A stretch of DNA of 44,058 nt from Bacteroidales bacterium (GCA_017443465.1 JAFRXO010000001.1:1-44058), one strand, 5' to 3'. Positions 1 through 10,791 are shown, counted from the stretch's first letter. Notes: generated by a model not told the origin, from the letters alone. Numbers and translations: made by a program.

Positions 1-48
1 CGTCAAAAACAACATGTCAATGAGTGGATAAACGAACGCAATCGCTAG
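1..48 (+). CDS. possible 3' end of an upstream gene
   Basis: One frame is open from the window edge to TAG at 46-48 and encodes a hydrophilic, basic tail (RQKQHVNEWINERNR). It is followed by a perfect 14-bp palindrome at 55-68 (CCCTCAGCTGAGGG). The tail looks like a protein C-terminus, but 15 codons are too few to identify anything. No other coding signal is seen in 49-172. Confidence 0.25.
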   Translation, partial: RQKQHVNEWINERNR

Positions 49-172
49 CCAAAGCCCTCAGCTGAGGGACTGATTCCGAAAGATTGTATCTGACGGAACG
101 GCTTCCACTCGAATTTATGAATTAATAGAACCTACCTTTATAGATTTGCGGAGAAACTGATTTTACACTCTC

Positions 173-491
173 ATGCTCCGCTCCCTCAAATCTTTCCTCC
201 TGTTTTCGGCATTTCTCCTCCCATTGGTCTGCCAGGCGGAGAGCCCTGGGCCAACCCGACAGGAACTGCTGCAGCGAAGAGACTCCATAATGCGGTCACG
301 GCTAGCCGGAAGCAAAAGATATTGGAGATTATAAGTGGCAAGGATGGGATAAAATGCAATATGTGCATCATAATAATAATCAGCAAGGAGTTAATCATAT
401 CGACTATGGATATGATCATATTACAGTTCATTACTTCCAGAAAACAGTAAATGGTAGAGTCTATAAAAGCGGCTTTAAATTTAAACCATAA
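173..491 (+). pseudogene. remnant of a secreted, toxin-like protein (signal peptide end plus C-terminal tip)
   Basis: An ATG at 173 opens a 53-codon frame with a convincing Sec signal (hydrophobic run FLLFSAFLLPLVCQA) followed by a charged stretch, and stops at 334. In a different frame, 306-491 encodes a C-terminal piece rich in Trp, His, Tyr and Asn (ending GRVYKSGFKFKP) that has no start of its own. The arrangement fits a large secreted protein that has lost its middle by deletion, with a frame break at the join. The AT-rich composition and the immunity-like gene 12 bp downstream suggest a polymorphic toxin, but no known toxin family is recognised. Nothing else is seen in 1-503. Confidence 0.4.
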
Positions 492-503
492 CCATTCTCA
501 GTC

Positions 504-932
504 ATGAGAGTAAGATGCATAAAAACTATTATCAGCAATCCCTGGCCTGAATTATCAGAGGCGGGATGGCAGAATGCAGACAATTATTTGACAATTGGGA
601 AAGAATATGATGTCTATGCCATCCATTCTTCATGGCTCAGTAATAATATTGGATGCTATTTGATTTGTGACGATGTATATAATGACCAGGATTATTATTG
701 GCCTCTGTATATACCAACCTTTTATTTTGAGGTAATTGATAATACAAAGCCCCCTTTCTGGACTGTTTCTTCAAAAGATCCTGATTACGAAGGACCTCCA
801 GAAATTGGTCCGGATAAAAGGGGAAAGTACTCGTATTACGAAGCAATCGTTGATGGTGATCCGGCAGCAGTTGCTACATTTCGAAGGATAAGGGCAATGA
901 CAATGTCATTTAACAAACTGATTTATGGATAG
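504..932 (+). CDS. small cytoplasmic protein, possible immunity protein
   Basis: A 142-residue protein without signal peptide or membrane segment. It begins MRVRCIKTI and contains the pattern LTIGKEYDVYAI, YLICDD, then FYFEVIDNTKPPFW. This short beta-rich layout, with an early 'LTIGKEY' strand and a later 'FEVID' strand, is common among small immunity or SMI1-like proteins of contact-dependent toxin systems; that is a resemblance, not an identified family. The gene is clearly more AT-rich than the genes downstream and lacks the CATATG words frequent in the rest of the window, consistent with horizontal acquisition. It starts 12 bp after the toxin-like remnant, so it may be an orphan immunity gene. 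The role is inferred mainly from position. Confidence 0.55.
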   Translation: MRVRCIKTIISNPWPELSEAGWQNADNYLTIGKEYDVYAIHSSWLSNNIGCYLICDDVYNDQDYYWPLYIPTFYFEVIDNTKPPFWTVSSKDPDYEGPPEIGPDKRGKYSYYEAIVDGDPAAVATFRRIRAMTMSFNKLIYG

Positions 933-1009
933 CGGTTCTTCTGAAGAGCATCTGTTCGATTAAGTTAGAGAAAGAAGGCCTATAATATACATATAGTTTA
1001 CTCATTACT

Positions 1010-1726
1010 ATGAAAAATCTTTTACACATTATTATCTTCGGGACGGCTCTTGCCGCATGCTCGCCAAAGATCACATCCAACATGACAGGCACCTACAATC
1101 CGCTTCCGGATGATGCGGAAGTCGCAGTTATCGAATATGGGGCCTCGGCGCCCGATAATGCTGAACTGCTGGGAACAATCAAGATCGGTGACTCCGGCTT
1201 TACGATGAAAGATGGCTCCTATAACGCTGTCATTTCCCTTGCAAAGGAAAAGGCGAGACAAGCCGGTGGCAATGTTGTTCAGATAACAAAACACAAGGCC
1301 CCGGATATGGTCAGTTCAATACACCGTATTGAGGCTAACATCCTTCGCGTAGCCGATGTGTCTTCGCTCGTCCTTTCTCCCGATAACACCGTCAACACCA
1401 GTCATCCTGACTATGCAATAATATATTTTTACAGGACCTCCGGAGTGGGACCGCTGGTCAATTATGAAGTGTATATCGGAGAAGAACCGGTGTACAGGGC
1501 AAAGGTAAAGTCAAAGGCTGAAGTAAAAATATATGAGGCCGGAGACATGACCATATGGGCGAAAACCGAGTCCAAGACAACACTTCCGCTTAAGGTGGAA
1601 TTGGGGGGAGAGTATTATGTGCGCTGCAGCGTCACCATGGGCGCATTTGTAGGCAGGCCTGCCCTGGAAAAGATTCCGGCATCATCAGGAAAAACGGAAT
1701 ATGAGACTATTCAAATAAAAGAATAA
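1010..1726 (+). CDS. lipoprotein with DUF2846-like C-terminal domain
   Basis: A 238-residue lipoprotein. The N-terminus is a Sec signal ending in a lipobox (TALAAC), so Cys17 would be lipidated. Residues about 35-115 resemble the small alpha/beta fold seen in RcsF/DUF4156-type proteins (VIEYG, LLGTIKIGD, AKEKARQAGGNVVQI). Residues about 135-235 contain a beta-sandwich pattern like DUF2846 (AIIYFYRTSG, VYIGEEPVYRAKVKS, YYVRCSV). Both resemblances come from reading motifs and the function is unknown. The gene abuts the outer-membrane barrel gene with no intergenic base, so the two are probably co-transcribed and act at the cell envelope. Confidence 0.7.
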   Translation: MKNLLHIIIFGTALAACSPKITSNMTGTYNPLPDDAEVAVIEYGASAPDNAELLGTIKIGDSGFTMKDGSYNAVISLAKEKARQAGGNVVQITKHKAPDMVSSIHRIEANILRVADVSSLVLSPDNTVNTSHPDYAIIYFYRTSGVGPLVNYEVYIGEEPVYRAKVKSKAEVKIYEAGDMTIWAKTESKTTLPLKVELGGEYYVRCSVTMGAFVGRPALEKIPASSGKTEYETIQIKE

Positions 1727-2446
1727 ATGTATATGCGTAAAAAACTGTTTCTCAGCCTTCTGATACTGTACGCGTCCCTGTCACTGAATGCACAGACAAT
1801 CATTACATCTGACCGGACAGTTGCTGAGAATGCTCCGTCAGTACGACTTTCAATCATGGGTGGCGGAGGATGCCGGTTGGGAAAGGCTGCATCCAACACA
1901 GAAGCTGTTCTCGCCGACCATGCAAAGCACACCAGATGGGGTGTTTCATATGGAGCCGATGCCAGCTGGTTTTTCTCCGAATCCTTGGGAGCAGGACTGA
2001 GATATAACAATCTCCATGTCGGGCATAAGACTGAAGTCACAGCGACATATGACGACGGCAGCTCACGCAGCGGACTTCTTGAAGATCATATAAACATATG
2101 GTTCCTCGGTCCGCAGTGTTCTTTCCGGTTGATGAACGCCACGAAGAAAAATGCTTTTTATTTGACATATGGTCTGGGATATATAGGGTACCATGATTCG
2201 GCAAAACTGATAGATCCTTACACCATTAAGGGCGGCACTCTTGGGTACCTGGCTGAAATCGGCTATGACATCGGCCTTTCTAAGCATCTTGCCATAGGCG
2301 CTTCCTTTTCCTTATACAACGGGACACTCAGAAACGTCAACATAACAGAGTCATCCGGAGAACGCAGGTCAGTCTCTTTGGAAAAGGATAAATATGAAGG
2401 CCTAGGCCACCTGGACCTGGCAATCGGTTTACGGTATATGCTGTGA
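1727..2446 (+). CDS. outer-membrane beta-barrel protein
   Basis: A 239-residue protein with a cleavable Sec signal (MRKKLFLSLLILYASLSLNAQ). The mature part is built of alternating amphipathic strands with aromatic girdles and glycines (LGAGLRYNNLHVGHKTEV, YLTYGLGYIGYHDSA, LAEIGYDIGLSKHLAIGASF) and ends in a hydrophobic strand (LAIGLRYML), as expected of an 8-10 strand barrel. Two starts are possible: ATG at 1727, directly after the preceding TAA, or ATG at 1733, which gives the more typical MRKK signal start. It is the second gene of a two-gene unit with the lipoprotein and is followed by a strong hairpin. The substrate or ligand is unknown. Confidence 0.75.
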   Translation: MYMRKKLFLSLLILYASLSLNAQTIITSDRTVAENAPSVRLSIMGGGGCRLGKAASNTEAVLADHAKHTRWGVSYGADASWFFSESLGAGLRYNNLHVGHKTEVTATYDDGSSRSGLLEDHINIWFLGPQCSFRLMNATKKNAFYLTYGLGYIGYHDSAKLIDPYTIKGGTLGYLAEIGYDIGLSKHLAIGASFSLYNGTLRNVNITESSGERRSVSLEKDKYEGLGHLDLAIGLRYML

Positions 2447-2450
2447 GCCT

Positions 2451-2523
2451 CTCCCCGGCCCGGTGCGGTCGCAGCTCATAAGTCGCTCCGCTCAAATCGC
2501 TGCGACCGTACCGGACCGGGGAG
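2451..2523. terminator. large bidirectional hairpin between convergent genes
   Basis: Arms 2451-2474 and 2500-2523 are 24 nt long and complementary except at two positions, with a 25-nt loop. The hairpin lies between the convergent ends of the barrel gene (+) and purD (-). No long T-run flanks it, so termination is inferred from position and stability. Confidence 0.6.
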
Positions 2524-2537
2524 CAATGCAGGGCATG

Positions 2538-3881
2538 TCAGAGTGCCTGCCAGCCGATGTCGGGACGGTAGAAGAGATTGTCGCAGGTGATGCGGGAGAT
2601 GGCGGCGCGGGCGGAGGCGGAGGCCTGGGCGAGGGTCTCGCCGCGGCCTGTCACCATCAGCACACGGCCTCCGGCGGTCAGGATCTTTCCTTCGGAAGAT
2701 TTCGTGCCCATATGATAGACTCTCACCGAGTCATCGCAGCCCTCCACGCCGAGAGCATTCTCGGAAAGCCCTTCTATCACATGGCCCTTTTCATATGAGC
2801 CAGGATAACCTTTAGAGGCCATCACGAAGCCGATCACGGCATCCTCTGACCAAGTGATCCGGGGTATATCGGTACCGTCCACTACAGCGGAAAGCATCCT
2901 GTAGAAGTCCGACTCCAGGCGGGGCAGGACCACTTCTGTCTCAGGATCTCCGAAACGGCAGTTGAACTCGATGACCTTGATTCCGGACGGAGTCTTCATC
3001 AAACCTCCGTAAAGCAGGCCCCGGAAAGGAGTCCCTTCTGCCACCATTGCAGCAGCTACAGGCTTCATAATATGCTCCAGAGCCCACTTTTCATCCTCAT
3101 CAGAGATGAAAGGCAATGGGGAATATGCCCCCATGCCGCCGGTGTTCGGGCCCTTGTCGTCTTCATATGCCCTCTTATGATCCTGCGCGAGAGCCAGCGG
3201 GAACACCCTCTCGCCGTCCACCAGGCACATCATGCTGAACTCCGGACCTGTCAGGAAGTCCTCGATGACAACCTTGCCCTCGCCGAACATGTCATCCAGC
3301 AGCATAGAGCGGAGGTCTGCCTCAGCTTCCTCAAGGGTCTGGGGAATCGTAACCCCCTTGCCGGCTGCAAGCCCGTCATATTTGAGCACCTGCGGGAAAG
3401 GCCTCTCGCGGACATATGCCATGGCCTCGTCGAAATCCGAGAAGGTCTTGAACGAAGCGGTAGGGACATCGTATTTCGCCATGAGGTTCTTCGCGAAGTC
3501 CTTGCTGGATTCAATCCTTGCGGCCGCTGCAGAAGGGCCGAAAATCCGCATTCCGGCTTCCATGAAAGCATCAGCAATGCCTTCTGACAGAGGAACTTCC
3601 GGGCCGACCACGGTCATATCCACATGATGCTCCTGGGCAAAAGCCAGCAGGCCCTGGATGTCGCTCGCCCCTATCGGGACGCACTCCGCCTGGGAGGCTA
3701 TGCCGGCATTGCCCGGTGCGCACCAGATCTTGGTGACTTCGAGCGAACGGCTAAGGGCATCCACTATGGCATGCTCGCGTCCGCCGCTGCCGACTACCAG
3801 CACCTTGGCTTCACGGATCCTTTCGATGTCGATTGTCTTGTCGGCCGCCTTGGGCGCCGGAACTACATATAAAACTCCCAT
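2538..3881 (-). CDS. purD: phosphoribosylamine-glycine ligase (GAR synthetase)
   Basis: PurD ligates glycine to phosphoribosylamine with ATP, the second step of purine synthesis, in the cytosol. The protein has the N-terminal signature VLVVGSGGREHAI (about residues 27-40), the ATP-grasp region (GLAAGKGVTIP, VVIEDFLTGPEFS) and the metal-binding FNCRFGDPETEV. It is 447 residues, about 20 more than usual, because of an N-terminal extension (MGVLYVVPAPKAAD...) before the canonical start. The upstream ATG is the only ATG available; a GTG inside 'AKVLVV' would give a conventional length, so the start is uncertain. It is the last gene of the purine operon, separated from purH by a 79-nt gap containing a strong hairpin, which may lower or uncouple its expression. 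Confidence 0.96.
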   Translation of the reverse strand: MGVLYVVPAPKAADKTIDIERIREAKVLVVGSGGREHAIVDALSRSLEVTKIWCAPGNAGIASQAECVPIGASDIQGLLAFAQEHHVDMTVVGPEVPLSEGIADAFMEAGMRIFGPSAAAARIESSKDFAKNLMAKYDVPTASFKTFSDFDEAMAYVRERPFPQVLKYDGLAAGKGVTIPQTLEEAEADLRSMLLDDMFGEGKVVIEDFLTGPEFSMMCLVDGERVFPLALAQDHKRAYEDDKGPNTGGMGAYSPLPFISDEDEKWALEHIMKPVAAAMVAEGTPFRGLLYGGLMKTPSGIKVIEFNCRFGDPETEVVLPRLESDFYRMLSAVVDGTDIPRITWSEDAVIGFVMASKGYPGSYEKGHVIEGLSENALGVEGCDDSVRVYHMGTKSSEGKILTAGGRVLMVTGRGETLAQASASARAAISRITCDNLFYRPDIGWQAL

Positions 3882-3910
3882 GTCAAAAAAACTTTATTTT
3901 TGATTATTTC

Positions 3911-3962
3911 AGAAGCTGGTTTGAGATGTTTCCCGAAAGGAAATCATCTCAAACCAGCTTCT
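3911..3962 (-). terminator. intra-operon hairpin between purH and purD
   Basis: Perfect 18-bp arms at 3911-3928 and 3945-3962 enclose a 16-nt loop. On the minus strand the stem begins inside the purH stop codon (3961-3963). A run of seven T occurs about 15 nt after the stem, directly before the purD start, rather than right at its base. It could be a partial terminator, an mRNA stabiliser or a processing site. Confidence 0.5.
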
Positions 3963-5499
3963 AATGCCTGAAATGTCTTTCGTGGGTGAATACCATAGCA
4001 ATTCCGCACTCATCGGCCTTCTTTACGGAGTCCTCGTCACGGACCGAACCGCCCGGCTGGACGATGGCCTTAATGCCGTACTTGGCTGCGAGGGTAACGC
4101 AATCGTCAAAGGGGAAGAATCCGTCTGAAGCCAGGACGCAGCCTGCGTTTTCCATGTCTCCCAGGGTAGCAGCGGCTTCTTCCAGTGCGATGGCAGCGGA
4201 GCCCACACGGTTCATCTGTCCGGCACCTACGCCATAGACCATACCGCCGCGGGCAACCACTATCGCATTGGATTTCACATGCTTGACCACGCGCCATGCG
4301 AAGTCCAGGTCAGAAATCTGTTCCGCGGAGGGCGATGCTTTGGTTACGCACTGTCCCTCGCAGACGGGAGTGGTCACGGCATCCTCATCCTGGACCAGAA
4401 GTCCCCCGTTCATACTCACTATATGCTTGCGTGGCTTGTCGTCCTTGCGCATATCCACTTTCAAGATGCGGAGATTCTTCTTCGTACGGAGAAGTTCCAG
4501 CGCGTCGGGAGCGAATGAAGGAGCCATCACGATCTCCAGGAAAATCGGCTTCAGCAGCTCGGCCGTCGCGAGGTCTATCTCCCTGTTCGCGGCTACTATG
4601 CCACCGAATATCGAAGTCTTGTCCCCTTCATATGTCTTCTTCCATGCATCGAGCACATCCACTCCGACCGCGCAGCCGCAGGGATTCATATGCTTGACGC
4701 CGCAGCAGAAAGGCTCGTCGAATTCACGGACGAGTTCCAGTGCAGCGTTTGCATCCTGTATATTATTGTAGGACAGTTCTTTCCCGTTGAGCTGCTCTGC
4801 GCCTGCTATGGAGAACGGTTCTGGCTTGGCACTCTTGTAGAACTTTGCCTGCTGGTGGGGATTCTCGCCATAGCGGAGCTCCTGCTTCAGGTCATATTCC
4901 AGGAAAAGCTTCTCCGGAAGACCGGCCTGCGAACGCATATAAGTGGCAATGGCCATGTCATATTCCGCAGTGTGGGTATATGCCTTGGCAGACAGGGCAA
5001 GCCTGGTTTCGCGGGTGGTGTTTCCGGTCTTGCGGATTTCGTCGAGCACAGTGGCGTAATCGTCAGGATTGCAGACCACCGTCACGCTCTCCCAGTTCTT
5101 CGCGGAGCTGCGGAGCATTGACGGACCGCCGATGTCGATGTTCTCGACGGCATCTTCCATCGTGACTCCCTCCTTGGCAATGGTCTCCCTGAAAGGATAG
5201 AGGTTCACGCAGACCATGTCGATGGTCTCGATCCCGTTGTCGGAAAGGGCCTGCATATGTGCGGGGATGTCCCTCCGGGCAAGCAGGGCGCCATGGATCC
5301 TCGGATGAAGGGTCTTGACGCGGCCGTCGCATATCTCCGGGAACCCGGTGACATCGCTTACCGCGGTCACCTTTACACCGGCTTCGCTGAGCAGGCGCAT
5401 GGTACCGCTCGTAGATATGACTTCCCAGCCCAGAGACTCAAGTTCACGGGCGAATCCGACGACTCCACGCTTGTCGCTGACACTTATCAATGCTCTCAT
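3961..5499 (-). CDS. purH: bifunctional AICAR transformylase / IMP cyclohydrolase
   Basis: PurH carries out the last two steps to IMP: formylation of AICAR with 10-formyl-THF, then ring closure. The N-terminal MGS-like cyclohydrolase domain (about residues 1-145) begins [19 protein letters not shown] and includes STSGTMRLL and [19 protein letters not shown]. The transformylase domain follows, with [13 protein letters not shown], the catalytic [11 protein letters not shown] region and the C-terminal [18 protein letters not shown]. The 512-residue length is normal. Its ATG overlaps the purM stop codon by 4 bp, so translational coupling is likely. The needed 10-formyl-THF can be made by FolD, encoded divergently at the head of this operon. 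Confidence 0.97.
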   Translation of the reverse strand: MRALISVSDKRGVVGFARELESLGWEVISTSGTMRLLSEAGVKVTAVSDVTGFPEICDGRVKTLHPRIHGALLARRDIPAHMQALSDNGIETIDMVCVNLYPFRETIAKEGVTMEDAVENIDIGGPSMLRSSAKNWESVTVVCNPDDYATVLDEIRKTGNTTRETRLALSAKAYTHTAEYDMAIATYMRSQAGLPEKLFLEYDLKQELRYGENPHQQAKFYKSAKPEPFSIAGAEQLNGKELSYNNIQDANAALELVREFDEPFCCGVKHMNPCGCAVGVDVLDAWKKTYEGDKTSIFGGIVAANREIDLATAELLKPIFLEIVMAPSFAPDALELLRTKKNLRILKVDMRKDDKPRKHIVSMNGGLLVQDEDAVTTPVCEGQCVTKASPSAEQISDLDFAWRVVKHVKSNAIVVARGGMVYGVGAGQMNRVGSAAIALEEAAATLGDMENAGCVLASDGFFPFDDCVTLAAKYGIKAIVQPGGSVRDEDSVKKADECGIAMVFTHERHFRH

Positions 5500-6539
5500 T
5501 TTGAAGAATTTAAAATTGTCACACCTTCACCTTCGACTACACGGCCGATAACGGCTGCGGACTCGCCATGGGCGGCCAGGATGGATTTCGCAGTCTCGCA
5601 GTCCGACTCGTCCACGGCCAGCACCATTCCGATTCCCATATTGAAGACGTTGAACATCTCCCTGTGAGGTATTCCGCCCTCCTTCTCGAGGAAGGGGAAG
5701 ACCGGAGGTACGGTCCAGGCGCCCTCGTAGATTTCAATGCCTTGACCTTCGCGAAGGATCCTCGGGATGTTCTCGTCGAAGCCGCCGCCGGTGATATGCG
5801 CGACTCCGTGCACGTCCATGTGACGGATAACGTCGAGCACCGGACGGACATATATCTTCGTAGGAGTCAGGACCACCAGACCAAGAGGCTGGTCGCTCTG
5901 GAGGGCTTCATATGTCTTGTGCAGGTCGAGGCCTGCGTCGGAGATGATCTTGCGGACGAGGCTGAAGCCGTTCGAGTGGATTCCGGTGGAGGAAATGCCC
6001 AGCAGGACGTCCCCGGTCTTGACCTTGGAACCATCGATCAGCTTTGACTTTTCCACCACTCCGGTAGTGAATCCGGCGATGTCATATTCCCCGTCGGCGT
6101 ACATTCCGGGCATCTCGGCAGTCTCTCCGCCTACCAGGGCGCAGCCGGCCTGACGGCAGCCCTCGGCGACTCCGGCGACAATTGCCTCCACTACCTCAGG
6201 ACGGGTCTTGCCCTGAGCTACGTAGTCCAGAAAGAACAGAGGCTCAGCGCCTTGCGCCAGAACATCATTCACGCACATGGCCACGGCATCGATCCCGATG
6301 GTATCGTGCTTGTCCATGGCGAATGCCAATTTGAGTTTGGTTCCGACCCCGTCGGTACCGCTGACGAGCACAGGCTCGCGGTAACCCAGCGATGAGAGGT
6401 CAAACATGCCTCCGAAAGAGCCTATGCCGCCCATGATTCCGGGACGGGCTGTCGAAGCGACGTGCTTCTTGATCCTCCTTACCACTTCATAACCGGCCTC
6501 CAGGGAGACTCCGGCTTTCTCATAATCCGATGCTGCCAT
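5496..6539 (-). CDS. purM: phosphoribosylformylglycinamidine cyclo-ligase (AIR synthetase)
   Basis: PurM uses ATP to close FGAM to AIR, step five of the pathway. The 347-residue protein has the expected motifs: [12 protein letters not shown] near residue 40, the nucleotide-binding [44 protein letters not shown] and [15 protein letters not shown]. The start codon lies within a CATATG word (6537-6542). It is 26 nt downstream of purL and overlaps purH by 4 bp (ATGA). PurM and PurL are homologous in fold and act consecutively, and here their genes are adjacent. Confidence 0.97.
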   Translation of the reverse strand: MAASDYEKAGVSLEAGYEVVRRIKKHVASTARPGIMGGIGSFGGMFDLSSLGYREPVLVSGTDGVGTKLKLAFAMDKHDTIGIDAVAMCVNDVLAQGAEPLFFLDYVAQGKTRPEVVEAIVAGVAEGCRQAGCALVGGETAEMPGMYADGEYDIAGFTTGVVEKSKLIDGSKVKTGDVLLGISSTGIHSNGFSLVRKIISDAGLDLHKTYEALQSDQPLGLVVLTPTKIYVRPVLDVIRHMDVHGVAHITGGGFDENIPRILREGQGIEIYEGAWTVPPVFPFLEKEGGIPHREMFNVFNMGIGMVLAVDESDCETAKSILAAHGESAAVIGRVVEGEGVTILNSSK

Positions 6540-6565
6540 ATGTTTAATATCTGTTTTCTATATGA

Positions 6566-9500
6566 TTATTTTCCTCTGAAATACCTTACTGCATTTTCGA
6601 ACAGTCCCTGGTCCATTTCCTCGCTGATATTCTTGAACAGGTTATTCTCATATCTCTCCGAGTGTCCCATCTTTCCGAGGATGCGGCCGTCGGGACTGAT
6701 AATGCCTTCGATTCCGTAATAGGAGCCGTTCGGATTCGCAGGGGAACGCATGGTAACCTGGTCGTTCTCGGGATCCACGTACTGGAATGCCACCTGTCCC
6801 CTGCTGAAGAGCTCTGCTGCCAGTGACTCGCTTACCACGAACTTGCCTTCTCCATGGCTGACCGGAATCGCGAACTGCTGTCCGATTTCCAGGGAGGACA
6901 GCCAGGGTGAATTGACTGATGCGACCCTCATTGTCGCCATCTGGGACACGTGGCGGTTGATGTCATTCCTGAAGAGCGTAGGCGACTGCTCAGTCACGCT
7001 GCCCGGGACTCCATATGGAAGGAGACCGGACTTGACGAGGGCCTGAAATCCGTTGCATATGCCCAGGATCAGGCCTCCGCGGCCCAGAAGACGGCGGATT
7101 TCGGCCGCGACTGTGGCATTGTTCAATATGCTGGCGATGAATTTTCCGCTGCCGTCCGGTTCGTCACCAAGCGAGAAGCCGCCGCAGAGGGCGAGGATCT
7201 GGCACTCGGATATGGCTTTTGCCATCTCATCGATGGAGCGCAGGATGTCATCTCCGGTAAGGTTGCAGAAGACCAGGAACCTGGTACGCGCCCCTGCTTG
7301 CCTGAAGGCCTTTGCAGTGTCGTAGTCGCAGTTGGTCCCCGGGAATACAGGGAGAAGCACCAGAGGTTCTTCGACAGGTGCCCCCGGATATTTCAGGTCG
7401 GCCTTGCGGGCCTTGACGGGCTTGACTCCGATCGCCGCAGAAGGCAGGACTGACTTCATGTCCGGCTTGCTGACTATAGGATAAATCCTGGACCAGGGTT
7501 CTTCATTGGCCTGGAGCAGGGCTGAAAGCCCAAGGGAATGTCCGTTGATCCGGACTTTGTCATCCTCGCCGTCGGTCACGCTTCCCAGAAGCACTGCTCC
7601 CGGGCATTCGAACTCACCGGCGGTCTCCACAACGATGGAGCCCGGAGCGACGCAGAAGAGATCCTCCTCGGGAACTTTCACGTTAGCGCCGAAGCCGTTT
7701 CCGAAGGACATCTTGCATATAGCCTCCACTACTCCGCCGGCACCGCAGGCGAAGCCGGACACTATGTTTCCTGATGCGATTCCGTCCCTTATGCATGCCC
7801 ACTGGGCCTTGAGGGCCTCAGTGTCGGGCATCCTGTTGGGAAGAGGAGTATGCTTGACAAGGTATATCCTGTTGCCGTCCCATTTGAATTCCGGCGAAAT
7901 GACCTTTGAGGCATTCACAGTGGTGATTCCGAAGGCCACGAGGGTCGGCGGAACATGCAGCCTGTCCTCGAAGGTTCCGCTCATCGAATCCTTACCTCCG
8001 ATCGACGGAAGGCCAAGGGCTTCCTGCATCTTCAGGGCTCCGAGAAGAGCCGAAAGCGGCAGTCCCCACATATGCGGGTCTTCCGTCATGCGGCGGAAAT
8101 ATTCCTGATATGTGAAACGCATTCCGGAGAAGTCTCCTCCGGCGGCGACTACCTTAGCGCAGGCGCTTATCACTGCGTATGCAGCTCCGTGATAGGGGCT
8201 CCATTCACTCAGCCAGGGATCGAAGCCATAAGCCATCATGCTGGCGGTGTCGGTGTAGCCGTCCGCAGGAAGCTTCTGGACCGAAACCTGGGTCTCGGTG
8301 CTGCGGTAGATTCCACCGTATGGCATCAGGACGGTAGAACGTCCGATAGTGGAGTCGAACATCTCCACGAGACCTTTCTGCGAGCATATGTCCGGGCGGC
8401 GGAGATGAGTGCGCACTTTTTCCGCAAAGTCCTTTCCTTCAGGTTCTTCCGAAGCGAACGGGTCTTTGTCTTCCACGCTGCTGATCACCGCTGAGGAGAA
8501 ATGCCTTGCGCCGGCGCTGTCGATGAACTCTCTCTTGAGGTCGGCTACGAGTTCTCCGTGGTTGTACATCCTCATGCGCTCCGTGTCAGTAACCACGGCA
8601 ACGTGAGTAACCTCCACATTCTCCTCATGGCAGAATCCCATGAAACGGGCCTCGTCCTCCGGAGCGACGACTACCGCCATCCTTTCCTGGGACTCGCTGA
8701 TAGCCAGCTCGGTAGAATTGAGTCCGCTGTATTTGACCGGAACCCTGTCCAGCCATATGTCCAGTCCGTCGGCCAGCTCGCCTATGGCAACGCTGACTCC
8801 TCCGGCGCCGAAATCATTAGACTTCTTGATAAGAGAGGTCACTTCGGGACGCCTGAAAAGCCTCTGGAGCTTCCTCTCCTGGGTGGCATCTCCCTTCTGG
8901 ACCTCGCTTCCGCAGTTCTCAAGGGAGGTCTCGTCATGCTCTTTGGAGGAGCCGGTGGCACCTCCGATACCGTCACGGCCCGTACGGCCTCCGAGAAGGA
9001 GGATCACGTCTCCGGGCGCGGGTCTCTCACGACGTACGTTAGAGGCTTTTACGGCACCGACCACTGCTCCGATCTCCATCCTCTTGGCGGTGTAGCCAGG
9101 ATGGATTATTTCGTGTACATATGTAGTGGCAAGTCCGATCTGGTTGCCGTAGCTGGAATAACCCTGGGCAGCCTTGCGGGATATGACTTTCTGCGGGAGC
9201 TTTCCGGGGATGGTCTCGGATACGCTCTTCCATATGTCTCCGGCTCCGGTGATGCGCATGGCCTGATAGACATATGCACGGCCTGAAAGCGGGTCCCTGA
9301 TGGCTCCGCCGAGGCAGGTCGCTGCACCTCCGAAGGGTTCAATCTCGGTGGGATGGTTGTGGGTCTCGTTCTTGAACATCAGGAGCCATTTCTCCACCTG
9401 TCCATCGACGTCCACATCTACATATATGCTGCAGGCATTGTTCTCCTCGCTGACTTCCATGTCATCGAGCAATCCCTTCTTTCTCAGATACTTCGCTCCT

Positions 9501-10327
9501 ATGGTAGCGATGTCCATCAGGCATATGGGCTTGCCGTCGCGGCCCAGGTCGCCGCGCATCTTCAGGTAGAGATTCAGAGTGCCTTCGATGTCTTCGCGGA
9601 TGAAGCTGTCTTCGACCCTGATATCCTGGAGTTCGGTGGTGAAAGTCGTATGGCGGCAGTGGTCGCTCCAGTAAGTGTCGAGGATCCTGAGTTCCGTCTC
9701 ATTGGGATCCCTCCCCTCGGCGGTGAAATACCTTACCACCTCGCGGAGGTCGTCGGTATTCATGGCCAGCCCCATCTTCTTGCAGAATGAAGCATATCCT
9801 TCTTCCGCCATGGCCCTGAAGCCTTCCAGTACGGGGACTGGCTTGACAGGAGCCTGTGCAGAATCGGAGAGGATGCTCATGTCCTTCTCCCTGGCCTCGA
9901 CCGGGTTGATCACATAATGCCTGACCTTGGCGAGCGCCTCGTCCGGAGTCCCCTCGGGGAAAATCAGGAGCCTTGCGCTCTTGATCCGGATCGAGGCCCC
10001 GGGATCCAGCAGCCTGACGCAATCGGCGGCAGATGCGGCCCTCTGGTCGAACTGGCCCGGAAGGTACTCAATCGCAATGCATTTCGAAGATCCGGCGTAA
10101 TTCCCGGCATCCTCATATACGGTGACGTCATCAGTGACCTTCTCTCCGAAGACGCCATATGCGGATTGCGCTACGAGTTCCTTCGAAAAGCCGAAGAGAT
10201 CATAGACATTCACAAGCCTGAGCCCGGCAAGGTCCAGCGAAAGGTTCTCGTTAAGTTCAGCGAGCATGCTGCTGGCCTCGACACGGAAAGCCGGCTTCTT
10301 CTCTACATATACTCGGAATGCTTTCAT
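6566..10327 (-). CDS. purL: FGAM synthetase, large single-chain type
   Basis: PurL converts FGAR, glutamine and ATP to FGAM. This is the long single-chain form (1253 residues), with synthetase and glutaminase parts fused, as in proteobacteria and many Bacteroidota. The synthetase part includes [32 protein letters not shown] and [12 protein letters not shown]. The C-terminal class I glutamine amidotransferase domain starts near [17 protein letters not shown] and has the nucleophile Cys1091 (GICNGFQAL) and the His1222/Glu1224 pair (GHSERYENN). No separate PurQ or PurS is needed. Its ATG overlaps the purE stop by 4 bp. It is the largest gene in the window. Confidence 0.97.
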   Translation of the reverse strand: MKAFRVYVEKKPAFRVEASSMLAELNENLSLDLAGLRLVNVYDLFGFSKELVAQSAYGVFGEKVTDDVTVYEDAGNYAGSSKCIAIEYLPGQFDQRAASAADCVRLLDPGASIRIKSARLLIFPEGTPDEALAKVRHYVINPVEAREKDMSILSDSAQAPVKPVPVLEGFRAMAEEGYASFCKKMGLAMNTDDLREVVRYFTAEGRDPNETELRILDTYWSDHCRHTTFTTELQDIRVEDSFIREDIEGTLNLYLKMRGDLGRDGKPICLMDIATIGAKYLRKKGLLDDMEVSEENNACSIYVDVDVDGQVEKWLLMFKNETHNHPTEIEPFGGAATCLGGAIRDPLSGRAYVYQAMRITGAGDIWKSVSETIPGKLPQKVISRKAAQGYSSYGNQIGLATTYVHEIIHPGYTAKRMEIGAVVGAVKASNVRRERPAPGDVILLLGGRTGRDGIGGATGSSKEHDETSLENCGSEVQKGDATQERKLQRLFRRPEVTSLIKKSNDFGAGGVSVAIGELADGLDIWLDRVPVKYSGLNSTELAISESQERMAVVVAPEDEARFMGFCHEENVEVTHVAVVTDTERMRMYNHGELVADLKREFIDSAGARHFSSAVISSVEDKDPFASEEPEGKDFAEKVRTHLRRPDICSQKGLVEMFDSTIGRSTVLMPYGGIYRSTETQVSVQKLPADGYTDTASMMAYGFDPWLSEWSPYHGAAYAVISACAKVVAAGGDFSGMRFTYQEYFRRMTEDPHMWGLPLSALLGALKMQEALGLPSIGGKDSMSGTFEDRLHVPPTLVAFGITTVNASKVISPEFKWDGNRIYLVKHTPLPNRMPDTEALKAQWACIRDGIASGNIVSGFACGAGGVVEAICKMSFGNGFGANVKVPEEDLFCVAPGSIVVETAGEFECPGAVLLGSVTDGEDDKVRINGHSLGLSALLQANEEPWSRIYPIVSKPDMKSVLPSAAIGVKPVKARKADLKYPGAPVEEPLVLLPVFPGTNCDYDTAKAFRQAGARTRFLVFCNLTGDDILRSIDEMAKAISECQILALCGGFSLGDEPDGSGKFIASILNNATVAAEIRRLLGRGGLILGICNGFQALVKSGLLPYGVPGSVTEQSPTLFRNDINRHVSQMATMRVASVNSPWLSSLEIGQQFAIPVSHGEGKFVVSESLAAELFSRGQVAFQYVDPENDQVTMRSPANPNGSYYGIEGIISPDGRILGKMGHSERYENNLFKNISEEMDQGLFENAVRYFRGK

Positions 10328-10791
10328 ATCACAGTCTTCTCAATCTTTTCCGCCTGCTCTTTCCTGTAGTCCACAAGTTTCTGCGCCAGCGCAGGATCGG
10401 CCAGGGCCAGGATCTCCACTGCCAGGATCGCGGCGTTCTTCGCTCCTCCTATGGCCACGGTGGCTACCGGGATACCGGTCGGCATCTGCACCATTGAAAG
10501 GAGTGAATCCATCCCGCCGAGGGCCTTTGTCTGCATAGGCACGGCAATCACCGGAAGTGTTGTGATCCCGGCTGCGACGCCGGCAAGATGAGCGGCACCG
10601 CCGGCACCTGCGATGATTACTCCGACTCCCCTGTCACGGGCTCCCTTCACATAATCGATCATAAGTGAAAGGGTCCTGTGTGCGCTTACCACCTTCTTTT
10701 CGAATTCAACCCCAAAGGCGGAAAGGACCTGCTCAGCACCAGACATAACCTCATAGTCGCTGACAGATCCCATTATGATTGAGACTTTCAT
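10324..10791 (-). CDS. purE: PurE-type carboxyaminoimidazole ribonucleotide mutase
   Basis: A 155-residue PurE with the signature [19 protein letters not shown], the [14 protein letters not shown] loop and [19 protein letters not shown]. Class I PurE rearranges N5-CAIR to CAIR and needs PurK to make N5-CAIR; class II carboxylates AIR directly. The protein reads as the short bacterial form, but class cannot be settled by eye, and no purK lies in this window. The gene starts 2 nt after purN and overlaps purL by 4 bp, in the middle of the purine operon. Confidence 0.95.
   Translation of the reverse strand: MKVSIIMGSVSDYEVMSGAEQVLSAFGVEFEKKVVSAHRTLSLMIDYVKGARDRGVGVIIAGAGGAAHLAGVAAGITTLPVIAVPMQTKALGGMDSLLSMVQMPTGIPVATVAIGGAKNAAILAVEILALADPALAQKLVDYRKEQAEKIEKTVI

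Noticed and set aside
2463-2798. Plus-strand frame beginning in the hairpin after the barrel gene
   Set aside because: It starts in the terminator and runs antisense to purD, with low-complexity Gly/Ala sequence and no family signature.
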